A DNA stretch of 64,000 bases from Umbilicaria muhlenbergii (Eukaryota > Ascomycota > Lecanoromycetes > Umbilicariales > Umbilicariaceae): positions 3,577,404 to 3,641,403 of the forward strand of contig KK106982.1 in the NCBI GenBank assembly GCA_000611775.1. Reading direction: 5' to 3'. The notes beneath the pieces are model-generated. The model was not told the DNA's origin, did not search any database, and worked only from the letters and a program-made list of their open reading frames with translations. Positions within the stretch are counted from its first letter, which is position 1, and each line of letters starts with the position of its first letter. Both the position numbers and the translations under genes were made by a program. Below are positions 33,414 through 45,122 of the stretch, piece after piece.

Positions 33414-34122
33414 CTAGGAAGGAGGAGCCGCACCACGGCCACGACCAAAGCCACCACGGAACGTAGGAGCAAACTCGCCAGGCGCGCCGCCCTCCTTACC
33501 CTCCCCAGCATCACGTCTGCGGTATCCACCCTCGCGGTCACCACGATCGCCACGCGGTCCACCACGTCCACCAGGCCTACGCTCACGGTCGTCGCCACCC
33601 ATCATACCCTTCGGCGGGGCGTGCGAGCGCTGTTGCTTGATGTGGGTAGCGGGGACGATCTCGGCGGGGAGGTGCAGCCATTCGCGGAGGTAGTCGAGAC
33701 CCTCGGGGGTGAGGGTGTAGTAGTACCATTGCCAGGAGAATTGGGTCTTCAGGTAGCCGCGCGAGGTGAGGGATTGACATGCTTTGACGACCTGGGGTTG
33801 TGGGTTAGATACTAGGATGGTCTTGATGGCCAGGGGGGGTTGTGGGGATACGTACGTAGAGGTTCTTAGTGTCGATTTCATTATGCTTGGGGAGGTTGAA
33901 GTCCTTTTTGGCTACGAGAACACCCTCTATGGTTATGTATTAGAGGAGCTCAGATGGTAGGTTGTCTCGTAGCAACATAGATCAGGATTCTGCAGGGACA
34001 TACCGCGGAAGAGGTACTCGTGGATTTTCTTGCGGTCGGCTTTGGGGATGAGCCTGGAGGGTTGAGTTAGCGATCTACTCTGCTACTTTCTATTGACTTG
34101 ATGTGCATATGAAGGCTTACAT
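33414..34122 (-). CDS. RPS10: Cytosolic small-subunit ribosomal protein eS10; start codon split by an intron
   Basis: Exons: 34121-34122 (AT of the start codon), 34004-34053, 33856-33926 and 33414-33791, giving 166 residues, the normal family length. The first intron (34054-34120) has GTAAGC, a CGCTAAC branch site and a CCCTCCAG acceptor. It joins AT to GCTCATCCCC to make ATG and the invariant N-terminus MLIPKADRKKIHEYLF. The remaining splices give REGVLVAKKDFNLPKHNEID and NLY-VVKACQSLTSRGY. The core ends with LHLPAEIVPATHIKQQRSHAP, followed by the usual Gly/Arg-rich tail. The exon upstream of the split start must be 5' UTR. No alternative in-frame ATG is available upstream. Confidence 0.93.
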
Positions 34123-34893
34123 GATTGCGAGTTCCTGGCGTACTTCGGGGAATCGCTTCAATCGATGCTTGTCGTGTATGCTGAGTTAAGAGGTTGACGG
34201 TTCGTTCATGTCACCAAATTCTAAGCGAAGCTCAAGTTTGAGTAGCGCGTAGTGGGGTTTCTTGCCCTTAGTGTCTGATCGGCAAGATAAGATAAGGAGT
34301 AAATCTGAGATCTAATGTACGGACTACCTTAGTCTCACCATTTTGGCGCAGTTGCTCGTATTCTGGGGCAGGCAATCATTTATGCGCCAAAGTATAGTGA
34401 GTAGGGTCTCTCTACCTTGTTCCGTGTGCATCACTGCTTCAACACACCCAGAACTCAAAGGCGTACTATGTACGGAGATCTTCATAGGAAGTTGATCCAG
34501 TCAGGTTGAGCATCTGGGAATTCTCCCTCGTCGCATATAAGTACCTTTTCGACCACACTCTTCATCCGCACCTCCAAAGGAAAGAGGCGCAATGCATGAT
34601 GTCGTCTACATGCAGTCTGCAGTCTGCAGCTCGAGTGTTGTTTCTAATTGATCATGTTTCTCTTCTCTTCGAAGAGGGTGTTCCACTATTCCTATTCCGT
34701 GGCCTTTCGAGTTTTCTCAGAGATCGGCTTATCTGTTTTGAACTGTATAAGTACTAGGGCTAAGCAGTCATTATTTCAGTCTCATTGGTTTTTGTTGGGG
34801 CTTTGTACTTCCACTTGCAGCGTTGATCAAGAGACCAGATTCAGTCGATGAAACTACAGACCTTTGACTTTACAAGCTATACTTCCTGAAGCC
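34123..34893. promoter_or_regulatory. Shared upstream region of eS10 and the DHA1 transporter
   Basis: Both flanking genes start here in opposite directions. On the minus strand a possible 5' UTR intron of eS10 (donor after 34339, acceptor before 34180) has plausible signals, but it would place an ATG just before the donor, so I do not call it. Confidence 0.45.
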
Positions 34894-36609
34894 ATGAACC
34901 CAAGTCATGCTGGCCGCGCCGCCGCGGTGTGCGAGGAACCCCAGCGGCCAATTCAGCGAACCGACAGAAGTGACGTCGAAGTTGTCATTTTCCCTCCAGG
35001 CGACCCAGCAAACCCGCGGAACTGGCCTCTTTGGCGGAAATGGTCCATTGTGGCCATCATCTTCCTCGTCGACATAAGCGTCAGCTGGGCCGCCTCGGGC
35101 TTCTCGCCCGCGACCGAGGAATTCTCTCAGGACTTCGCCGTGTCGACGGAAGTCGCAACTCTGGGATTGAGCTTGTTTATACTGGGCTTGGCTTTTGGTC
35201 CGATGGCTCTGGCGCCCTTGTCTGAGGTAGGTGGGCGTTATGTTTCGAGGTATGAGAAGCTGTCGATGCTGATTTGAGGGAAGTATTTTGGCAGATCTCC
35301 GATTTATATCGTCTCCTATGGTGTGTTTCTTCTGTTTCTCATGGGGACGGCGCTGGTGCAGAATTTGGCAGGATTCTTGGTGCTGCGGACACTGTCCGGG
35401 ATCTTCTCTTCTGTGACTGTTGGTAAGTGTGACCGATATTCGTGATTCTGAGATGGTTTCTAAAGCTTCATTTGGCTGTAGCCAATTTCGGTGGGACAAT
35501 TGCCGATCTATTCGAACCCCATGAGACCGGCATACCGATGAGTATTTTCCTCTGGAACGCAACAGCCGGTAGTCCCATCGGCTACTTACTCTTCTCTTTT
35601 GTCGCTCAAAAGAGAGGGTGGAGGATGGTATTCTGGGCGCTACTGGGAGTCTGTGGCGGCTTCTGGCTTATCATGATAGCAACTCTACGGGAAACAAGGC
35701 ACAGTGTATTGCTCAGCCGGCGCGCAGAGCAGGAGAGAAAAGAAACCGGCAATCAGAATTTGGATATTCCAGAGGATATGAAACGCACAGGACCACGAGA
35801 GTTGTTCAAAGTGGCGCTGTTACGGCCATTCAGGTTTCCAACCACAGAAACTATCGTTATCTTCAACGCGCTCTACAATGGATATCTTTACGGACTCAGC
35901 TTTTGTTTCAACGGTGCGTTTTCACTCGTCTTTGGGAAAGGAGGTCACGGGTTCGATGTCATCGGCGTCGGTCTATCATTTCTGGGTGTTTGCGTGGGGA
36001 TAAGCGCAGGTCCCATTACGAACTTGTGGCAGGAGCGTTACTACCAACGACGTGTTGCGGAGTCAGGTGGCAAAAACATACCGGAAGCACGTGTCCAGCT
36101 TGGTAGGTTGGCGGCCATTGGTAGGTTATCCACCATCTTCTCTACTCGTTACTGCTCGTTACTGCTAATAACTGACGCTTTTTAACAAAGCATTCCCGAT
36201 CTCTATCTTCTGGTTCGCGTGGACGTCATACCAGAGCGTCCATTGGATCGTGCCCATCCTAGCCTCCGCTCTCTGGGGCTGGTCTTTCTACACCTTAATC
36301 CTAATGGCCGCCACATACACCGAAGACACGTACAAAGTCTTCAGCGCCTCCGCATTCGCCGGCCTCAGCCTTGTCCGAAATATCGCAGGCGCTGGTTTTC
36401 CATTGTTCGTGGATCAGATGTTTCTCAATGAAGGCTTTCAGTGGGCTGGAAGTATTCTGGGTTTTTTGGCTCTGCTGTTGGTTCCGATTCCGTTCGTTTT
36501 GGCTCGTTATGGGCGGGCACTCCGTATGAGATCGCCGTGGGCAAGACAGCATATGGACGATCTTGCGGATGGGGAGGGCTTGGTGCGGTCTGGTGATGTG
36601 GAGAAATAG
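34894..36609 (+). CDS. MFS drug:H+ antiporter, DHA1 type
   Basis: Exons 34894-35226, 35284-35422, 35482-36120 and 36191-36609 encode 509 residues; introns are 57, 59 and 70 nt. The protein opens with a hydrophilic N-terminus and the PANPRNWPLWRKW motif common in fungal DHA1 carriers. It continues with LGLSLFILGLAFGPMALAPLSE-YFGRSPIYIVSY (the motif A region rebuilt by splice 1) and LRTLSGIFSSVTVANFGGTIADLF. The central loop is cytoplasmic, and SLVRNIAGAGFPLFVDQMF lies near the C-terminus. About twelve membrane segments. Relatives export polyamines, azoles and other toxic small molecules; no substrate can be assigned. Confidence 0.9.
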
Positions 36610-37096
36610 GCTGTTGTCCTACCGTTGTTGTATGTACTACTAGAAGCTTCTTTGGGGGGGGGGTGAGGGCTCGTAGAATTGCTGGAAGAAAGGGTCTTTG
36701 GTAGTCTCAAAGATTCTATGCGTGGCCTGACCAAGGAAAAGAAAACAAGAACATTGATTTATGCGGTGTCATTGTGTTAGCGCAGAGAGTTGCGATCTTC
36801 AATAAGAGGACAGAGGCTGAGCGGGTTTATCTTTTAGACTTCGATGAACAATCCTCGGGAGCCGTCAGGTAACGAGAAGGCACTACAATCACTCTCGGAT
36901 TTCTCTCGCCATGAGGAGTAGTACAATAGATCTCCGCGTCGAAGTTCACAGCCAATGATATGATAAGAGTAACACCATAGATTTACATTTATCCAGGTTA
37001 GTTTCCATTGTTCACATCATCACCATCTCCATTTTTATCCTAAAATCCCTCGCATATGAATGACAGCCCCACAGTCCTGCCACGACAGACTCTATA
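36610..37096. other. Convergent intergenic region
   Basis: 3' flanks of the DHA1 transporter and the dehydrogenase. Apart from a G run near 36653-36662 nothing stands out. Confidence 0.55.
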
Positions 37097-39230
37097 CTAG
37101 TCGAAGGTGATGGCAGCCTTGATGGCGCTCTTATTCCTCATAGCTTCCAGGCACTCTCCCCACTGCTCCAGCTTGAATACCTTGTTGACGATTCCATTGA
37201 CCTGTTTGCATTGTTACTTTTCCGCTCCGCGAGAAAACGATAATAAGAGTCAGAAGGAAGATTACCTTGACTTTCCCGGAGTCCAGGTAGTCGATGGCTG
37301 CGGGGAACTTGTATGTCTCGCTGAAACTGCCTGTATGAAGGATTAGTGGTCCTTTCGGCTCACGGTTGGAGGGCATGAATGGGGATGGTTACCGAGGATA
37401 GTAATCTCGTCCCCAAAGATCTTAGAGGGTGCCCAGGTTACACGGGCGGAGTTGGAATACACGCCGTAGACCACCAGCTTGCCTCCTCTTCGGCAGTAGT
37501 TGATGGCATCTTCTAGGATCTTGACGCTGCCTGTTGCTTCGATAACGATGTCGAAGCCTGAAGCGGTTAGTTACAATAGTAATAGAAGGTCTGACTATGA
37601 CAAGAGAAATACAGCTTGCAGGCTCATAACGTAAGTAACAGAATGTACTCCGGAGTCAGGGGCTCTTCGCAGACAATTGCCGTAATAAAATGACATGAAA
37701 GAGAGTGGGAAGGGGATGACAACGTACCATAAGGATTTTCCGACTTCAACTTCTCGAATTGAGCTGAAGGATCCTTCCTAGACAACTCCACATAGACATC
37801 ACCAGCGCCAAGTTTCTTAGCCAGCTCCATCTTCAGACCCTCAGGAGCAGCGACTACCACATGGCATCCACCGTTCATGCGGAGTAGCTGAGCAAGTACG
37901 AGACCGGTCGGTCCCGCTCCGAACATTAAGACGCTCGAGCCCATCCTTTGCCGGCGATTAGTAAACCCCTTCGTTACGGTCACAACCGAGGACAGTGGTG
38001 GAGGCTCACTTCGGCGCGATCTTGTCTAAGCCATGAGCAGCGCAAGATGCTGGTTCAAGCAAGGTGGCATCAACATCGGAGAGGTTGTGGATTTGAAACA
38101 CCTTGCCCGCTGTAATCTCGGATTGTCAGCAATCGCGCTTGTGGAACAAACAGTCCCGGTGGATACTCACCGGGATATGCGCAGTACTCAGCAAAGCCGC
38201 CGGACAATGTCACGCTTCGTACGATCAGCCCCTGATATGCTGGTATACCACTTTGACATAGACCTACCCGTGAGCTTCGAAATGCTCACACAACAGTGCC
38301 TCCCCTCGACGACAGTAGAAACATTCCCCGCAAAGCTCCTGTATTCCAGGTCAGCCCCTTTACTCGGACGCGGTTTTCGTAGCAGCATTTTCTTACCGAA
38401 TTGTCGGCCACAACTCTCTCTCCCACCTTGAATCCCTTCACGTTTTTACCGACTGCAGCAACTACGCCGACGGTTTCGTGGCCTGAGGGACAAATCAGCA
38501 TTGATAATGGAGTCTCCGTGTTGCAAAGCTCCCAGTGATACGACACCATTGCATGGAGGGCTTTTAGAGTAGAGCACCAGCTCTCATCCCTAGACCAGAT
38601 GCTTGGAGCCTGGCATCAAATGTTCAGATTAAGGCAATTGGATCAGGCTTCTCCAGTGATTGCCGCACTGTACTGATAGTCGTCCCGCATCCGTGCGATC
38701 CATTGATTCCGCTTACAGAAATCAGCTTACCAGGAATAAGTGGAAACCGAGCCAAGAATTCTCCCTGAACTGCGTCAGCCATAGCAGGGACGTAAGCACA
38801 ATCTCAAGCCCCACCTCGTGGATGTGTAAATCGGTCCCACACACTCCGCAAGCCTTCACTTTGATCTATCGTTCATCTATCTTCAGCATAATATTCTCGG
38901 TCGTCGGTTGAACAGTGTCTCTAGCCTCGACTTACAAGAACATCATTGTCCCTCACGGGAGGCAAGTCGACTTCAACGATGCCATACTCCTCCGGCTTCT
39001 CATATCTGCAGCATAAGCGATTTCAGCATCTGACTTGCTGTGTTGCCAATTGACCCAACGAAGGTGGATTGCCAATGTGCACAGATACTTCATCGCCATG
39101 GACCAATTGCGCGGGGCTTCAGAAGTGGATTAATGGCGTACCTGAGAGCCCTGTTGACGGAAGCGGGTTGTCAGTTGTTGGACTTGCGAGGTGGAGAGAC
39201 TGCTTACTTCATTTTCGATGGCAACGACAT
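37097..39230 (-). CDS. Zinc-dependent medium-chain alcohol/polyol dehydrogenase, 13 exons
   Basis: Exons: 39208-39230, 39142-39150 (9 nt), 38936-39005, 38815-38865, 38731-38764, 38397-38482, 38268-38338, 38171-38214, 38010-38109, 37728-37945, 37393-37557, 37266-37330 and 37097-37201, giving 346 residues. The 9-nt exon restores MSLPSKMKALRYEKPEEYG. Catalytic zinc ligands lie in ACGVCGTD and IPGHE; structural-zinc cysteines are in ELCGECFYCRRGEALLC. The Rossmann fold has VLMFGAGPTGLVLAQLL and later VIEATGS. The C-terminus TILGSFSETYKFPAAIDYL resembles D-arabinitol/sorbitol dehydrogenases. It is probably a cytosolic NAD(P)-linked polyol oxidase; the polyol is not certain. Most introns are 50-70 nt with CTGAC/CTAAC branch sites. 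Confidence 0.92.
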
Positions 39231-40330
39231 GGTTGCTAGCTAGCTGTACTCTGTTTGGCTGATTGAAGAGGTTACAATGAAGCCAGATATGGGATCAAGT
39301 CTGACGTAGAAATGCACTGGGTTATGGATTGTAGGAGGAACACAATGCCTAATGGTGTGAGGTGGAGAGGAAGGGTGATGAAAATGGTTTGTTGATCAAT
39401 CGAGGGGTTGCGGGGGTATGGGACAGAGGGGGCTGAGGGGCATAAGTCGGTGAATTCCTTCTTGTCTGCCGCTCTGCTTGGCTGAGAGGAGGCAAGGAAT
39501 ATTCCATCGGACAGTACATTAGCGCCGTGCTGGCGAGTGCACTCTGCACACTGCATGTACGAGGTATCAATTGATGGGGTCGGGCGATACTGCAGGGCCA
39601 GAGAGAGTGGCGGCCAGGCATTCTTGAATTGAGAATCCTCTCGTGGACTCAGCATCGAAGTCATGTGCAGCGACCTTTAGGCTCAATGACACAACATAGT
39701 TGCGGTTCAAAGTCTGACTTTGGCAGTTGAGTTGTTGAGGGCATTCCAGCTTGACAAGCGCGATTACTTGGTCAATGGGCGTTTACCCCCCACGTGCCCC
39801 CTCAACAAGAAATCAATCAAGAAAGCCAAGGCTCAGGAGCGCTGGACAGTGAAAATATAGAGCTCGATGATAATAATGATCTCGTCAATTTGATCACCGT
39901 TATTCCGTGTTGGTGGTTGAGCCAGTGCTGGGCGAGCCGGGCGAGCCGGGCTGCTGATAGGGCCAGCGCCAGTCTGAGAGCTAATACGAATGACTACCAC
40001 GTTTATCACTGCATCTGGTGAAAGGTGGCATCTTTCGGGACTGGTGCTTATGGCAGCTGCTGCTTGCTTCTACTGTCGCGTCTACTCAGAGCCAGCTTAG
40101 GACGTGGAAGAGCGGTCCACGTGGTTCCACGGAAAAGATTACACATATGCTCTACTCGTACCCGAGAGCCCGAATCTCCGAGAGCAGTATGCACACTACC
40201 AGCAGTGCGTGCCATCCTTTGTCACCAAGTTTCGCCCGTTCCATGCCAGCCAGTAAGACCCAACGCCACGATGCCCCAGAGCCCAGTATTTGCGCCTGCG
40301 ACCAATCTCACCTCCCCATTGCGCCGCCAA
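39231..40330. other. 1.1-kb intergenic region
   Basis: Holds the dehydrogenase promoter on the left. Short frames on the plus strand (39794-40021 and 40018-40338) lack ATG starts and recognisable domains. No gene called. Confidence 0.5.
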
Positions 40331-43300
40331 TCACTTGAGGCCAAATCCCTCACTTTCGGCTACGGCTCGCCAGAGCTTCGACTCCAGCTTCGCCTTGCTC
40401 TCATATCGATACAGCCCGAGCATGTTGAAACACGTCCTCGCCGTGGGGAATCGGTCCGTGTCACCTCCAAGGCATGAGATCTTGACCACTAGATTCGTGG
40501 TGCCCATCGCCGGTATACGGTCGCTTCCCGTTATGAAACTCAATATCTTCCGTTGCTCTGCTGCGTTAGCCGCTGAAAAGGTCGCCCAGAACCACTTGAC
40601 CGCCGGCTCAGCCTCTGCTTGTCGTTGATTACCCCAGTTCTCGTACATTGCCACAGCTCGAAGGGACGCCACGTCTAATGGCTCGTCGGAGCCTCGAATG
40701 AGTAATTCAATCTCCTCTGGGCGAAACAAAGAGAGTGCATTGCCACCACAGACGGTGAAGAACCCACGTTTGAATGGCTCGAATTGTCGGATTACAGCCG
40801 TGTCCAATAAGTACTGGACGTATAGATCGACGAATTCCCTCCGATTGCTGTTGGTGACTGGCCGCTTCTCCCCGCCAGGACATAATGGAATTTGCACTGT
40901 CTGGCCGTAGCGATCGAACTCGACAACGAAATCTCTGCAGTAAGTCTCTTCGACATCGCCCTCGAACTCAAGCATCTGTCGGAGGCCTTTGGCAAGTGAC
41001 GGCCTGAATTCCGCAAGGTCCTCGAGGGTGTAGCCCGTGGGAATCCGAGTGGAAGATGTAGCCGGACCGTTGTAGGCTGGCGCAGACGCAAGCAGCTTCT
41101 TGAAAGCAAATGGCGGAAGCGCCACATCAAGAATTGTTGAATTGTAAATTGCAAGGCCAAGTACCACGCCGATGAGGAAGAATTGATCAGACGTCTCGAA
41201 ACAGTTGGGGTTGAAGTAGCAATAGTGCGAATCTTCATCGTAGATGAATAGACCTGATCCTAAATATTAGCCAATATGCCTGATTTCGCGGGCATGAACC
41301 ACTGACCATGTTCAGGATCGAAAACCTCCCTGACCAACAGCAGGAACCATTCCTTGCGGAGGCCACCTGCATCAATTCCCTCCTCATTGAGGAATTCTAT
41401 GCGTAAACCCTTCTTGATCTCCTCTTGCCCGGTACCTACCACCTCGCTAACGCCACGGAGACTGTCTTCCACCAGGCAGTCCCGCCGAACCTTGAGTATT
41501 AGGTACTGATGGACTGCTTTGCGACTCATGATGCTATTGAAGAACGCCTCTCGAGCCTTGACTTCCATCTGCCGACGGGCGTCATACTCCAGGATACGAA
41601 TCTTCGCCCAGATTGATAGGAACATAGGGTATTGACAAAATGAAAATTTCGCCCTCCTGGATTCCCAGGCTTCGAAGTCAGCAATAAGATCCGAGTAGTC
41701 CAGAAGTGAATTGTAGAAGTCGCTCGTTGGAAGTACCTGGCCGTGGCTGTGGGCACGGTTACGAGCAGCCAGACCAGTACTGATAGGCACGACATCTGAT
41801 GGTTTACTCCACACTAGGTCGTGTTTTCGGGCTAGTCCGCTGTTGTTTGCGGAGAACAGAAGCGACATCACTTTAGCAGCAGCCTTAATTTGCCAGTCCT
41901 CCTCATAAGTAACAGCTCCGGCCTTGGCCTTCGATTCAGGTGTCCTCGAGGGCCCGCTTATGCCAAGCGCTGCATGTAGCTGCGCCGAAGTTCCAGCCCC
42001 TGGTCCAGAGATATCAGGTATCAAGCCCGCGGTTGGATTGTAGCTGCCGCTGCGTTCACGCCCGTGTTGCCGGGTTAGCCTGTATGTAACAAACCCGCCT
42101 ACCAGATCTACTACCCTGCGAAAATGAGCCTCTGAAAACCGAGAGAACCATGCGATGAGATAACGATGGCAATCGTTCGGAACATTGGACATCAGTCCCA
42201 AGATGCGTTTGATGATGCCAGAGTGTTGCCCCGGGCCGCCACTTTTACTACTTGACGACCTCTGTACCGGCGCAGGAATCTGCTTGTGGTCTGGTGATTG
42301 TTGGCCGGACCCATGACGCAAGCTGTGCGGGTTGCTCGTTGATCCCACGCGTTTAGCGGACGATGTATATGCCGGTTGGCTTGCGTCGGGAGGATATAGC
42401 AGGGGATTCGCAAGAAGTATCAGTAGAAATCGGCAGTCGTCAGGGTTCGTGAGAGGTCGTCCGGGCCGCCGAAGGAGGTTCTCGGTAGCTTTCAGGAGAA
42501 CACGCTGAACGTGCAAACGAGCCTCAGTGAAATGAGCTTCAAGTTCTTGCTCTACTGCCAGATCAGACATAAAACACTTCATTTGGTCATCATCCGCAGG
42601 ACCTAGTTCCTTTCGGCGTTCCTTCCACGCGCAACCAACAGAGAGTACAACCTGGTACCATTCGTTGAGCTCCTCCCATTGAATACGGGGTGTTTTGAGA
42701 GTGACGCGGTCTGCTGTAGGGTCCGACCCACCGATGGATTTTGCGGCGTTCCTCTGCGAGGTGTTGCGCTGGGCGCGACCACCAGTCCACCATGTTCCAT
42801 TCTCAGCAACGTCACCTAATAGTAGGGTTTTGGCGTCCATTTCGGACAAGAGTGTACTATGGTCATCCCAATTTTCCGCTTTGCTCACGGCATTTTTGGA
42901 GAGCAATAAATCTTCGCTCGCAGCTCGAGCCGGCGGTCGAGGCCTGCTGGTCATAAACGAGGCATTGAGGCAATCGCAACTCGCAAAGGAGTCCACAATG
43001 TAATCCTCTAAGGGCCGGAAAATGTATCTGGGGGTATCGGGGCTCGACTGCTCAGAATTGTCCGACGCCGAAAGGGCCAATGGAGCATTAATTTGCGCCG
43101 GTGGTGGTGGAGGAGCTCTTGTTGGTTGATCCCATGAAAGAGCAGGCGATCCTGCGCAATGAACGTAAGGCCCAGGCGCTGAGTCCGCATGCAGCCAAGA
43201 CGTGGTGGGAGCAGACCGAGACGCTGATGGTTTTCCTCGAGAGCTATGCCTGGTTCCGCCTCTTTCGGGTGTGGCTATGCCAGGTGCTGCAATATGTACG

Positions 43301-44206
43301 GGAACAGCTCTGTTTGGATGCCTCACCTCCTTGGCAGGTGCTTGGACACTGCTATGGTAGGACCCCAGCTGATCTTTGAACTTACTGCCTGTCTGGCTTG
43401 ACCCAATTTTCGATGACACAGAGCCATCAAGATCTCTTCTATTCTGTTCGTACTTATCGAAGCGCGATTGCAGGTAGAAACTTATGCACCGATCAACAAT
43501 TGATCTAGTTCTTTCCAGAGAGATAGGGAGGACTTGTAGATCATTTGTCAGCTTTCCCGGTATTAATGCAATCGAGGCGAGCTTTACCTTTAGTTCCCTT
43601 TCGGGTTTTAGGATAGATATCGGCTTTGGTAGGAGCTTCGCCAGCTTGAGAGATACCCGCTTGGTGGTCTGTGACAGCTAGCTTTAAGTCGTTGATCATG
43701 AGGCAAACCGTGCATCTAAAAACGTTCAGATGCTTCGGCCACCGCACGTTCGTGTCGCACGTCATACACTTCCCAGTCACAAGATCTTTCTCCGTATACT
43801 GTGGCGAACCCTTATGACTTGCCATCGTAGGGCCATCGACCAAACCTCCATTACCATCTGCAAGAACTCGGTCATCGACCGTCTCTAACCCAGTAGCATT
43901 CAGTATGCCATCCGATCTCTTATCCGCCCTCTTACTGCTGCCGAATAATGATGGAAATGGATGGCTAGTCGAACGCCCATGGCGGCTAACCTGGCCGACG
44001 GGGCTCGGGGTTGAGGAGACCGTTGCTGAATGCGAACGCAGCTGCTGCTGCAATACTGGGACTCCATGGTGGGATCTCGAAGAGGAACTATAGCCCTCTG
44101 GATGCGCAGTTTTGTCAGAAGAACTTGGATACGTCCTGTCCGGGGCTGATGGAGCACTGCTTGGCGTAAAAGACCCTGGAAGCAAGCGAGAAGGCCAGGA
44201 AGGCAT
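40331..44206 (-). CDS. HUL4: HECT-type E3 ubiquitin ligase Hul4
   Basis: Exons 43588-44206, 41307-43532 and 40331-41253 encode 1255 residues; introns are 55 and 53 nt with GCTGAC and GGCTAATA branch sites. A Ser-rich N-terminus leads to a zinc ribbon with cysteines at 147, 150, 165 and 168 (GKCMTCDTNVRW, FRCTVCLMIND). The splice then gives LPISLERTRSIVDRCISFYL. The central helical region contains EWYQVVLSVGCAWKERRKE and NPDDCRFLLILLANPLLYPP. The HECT domain runs from about residue 900 (EEIKKGLRIEFLNEEGIDAGG) to the end, with the thioester cysteine at 1223 in FPTARTCFNMLGLYRY. Yeast Hul4 acts in quality-control ubiquitination. The zinc ribbon is a feature of the filamentous-fungal form. Confidence 0.92.
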
Positions 44207-45122
44207 TGGTTCAATTCCTCAGGGCCGGTCCGGTACGAGGGTGGCCAGTATGATCAGGGAGGTGCATCGTCTGCAACCACCTAACTGGCATCGAGGCACA
44301 CCCGTGGGTACTTGAGGTGTGGAGATCTCTCCGCCTGGGCTGCGGTGCTTTCGTATTCGTCAAATCGCCTTGGCACACCTACAGCCGACTACAGCGCCGA
44401 GCTCATCCTGAATCCTGAGAGCTCCCGTCTGGAGCGTGTAAAGAATGACGTATCGGTCTTGAGCGTTACACAGAGATAAGGTAAGATTACGACAGCGCTT
44501 TCACGCTGAGCATCATTGTTGACGCGTACACTATGTCCTAGGGAAGGAACAAGCCGGGCTTGCTGCAGTCGATGCCAGAAGACGGAATTCTGCTGCTGCC
44601 TGATTCCTGCTGATCAGAAACCATTGACTACGTACGTTTCCCTTTTACCATCTTGGGAGTGCGTCGTAGACATGCAGTCGTCAGACCGACAGCTTTAGTT
44701 AAGAGCCTTCGAGAACTGGCTTTCAAACGCATGTCTATCCTTTCTTTCTCTCTCTTCTCTCCTGCTTTCCCTTCCCCTCAGGTTTATCCGTCCTCCACGC
44801 GCCTAGAAGGTCTCTTCCCTTCATATCAATTCGCTCTTACAGCTTGAGCAGCTGCGAGAGCCTCCATTCCCGTCTTACGACTGTTCGCTTGAACCTGCAT
44901 CCCAGGCTCACCAGTTGTGATGACCGCTTTCAACTCCAACGCCGTTGACCTCATTCGAAAAGTCTCTTACCACGATCATGATCTTCTGTTCTTCTAGCTC
45001 CATCATCTTCACTCTACTCTGGAATCCTCCTTCACAGTCCTCTTCCTACGTTCTCTTAATCACCCTCTCCTCACCTGTTTCCCTGGGTGTCCCTACCTTT
45101 CACTGCCGCGCTCTACTGCGCT
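44207..45122. other. Intergenic region, pyrimidine-rich on the plus strand
   Basis: Between about 44735 and 45075 the plus strand is dominated by C and T (TTTCTTTCTCTCTCTTCTCT and similar). No gene is supported. The region lies where the missing C-terminal half of the adjacent P450 relic would be expected, but I see no haem-binding motif in it. Confidence 0.5.

Noticed and set aside
34180-34339. 5' UTR intron of eS10
   Set aside because: Splice signals are acceptable, but the upstream exon would end in ATG and create a long overlapping upstream frame; evidence is too thin to call.
40018-40338. Plus-strand frame with a signal-peptide-like start
   Set aside because: No ATG start (it begins with GTG), no domain, and it overlaps the 3' end of HUL4.
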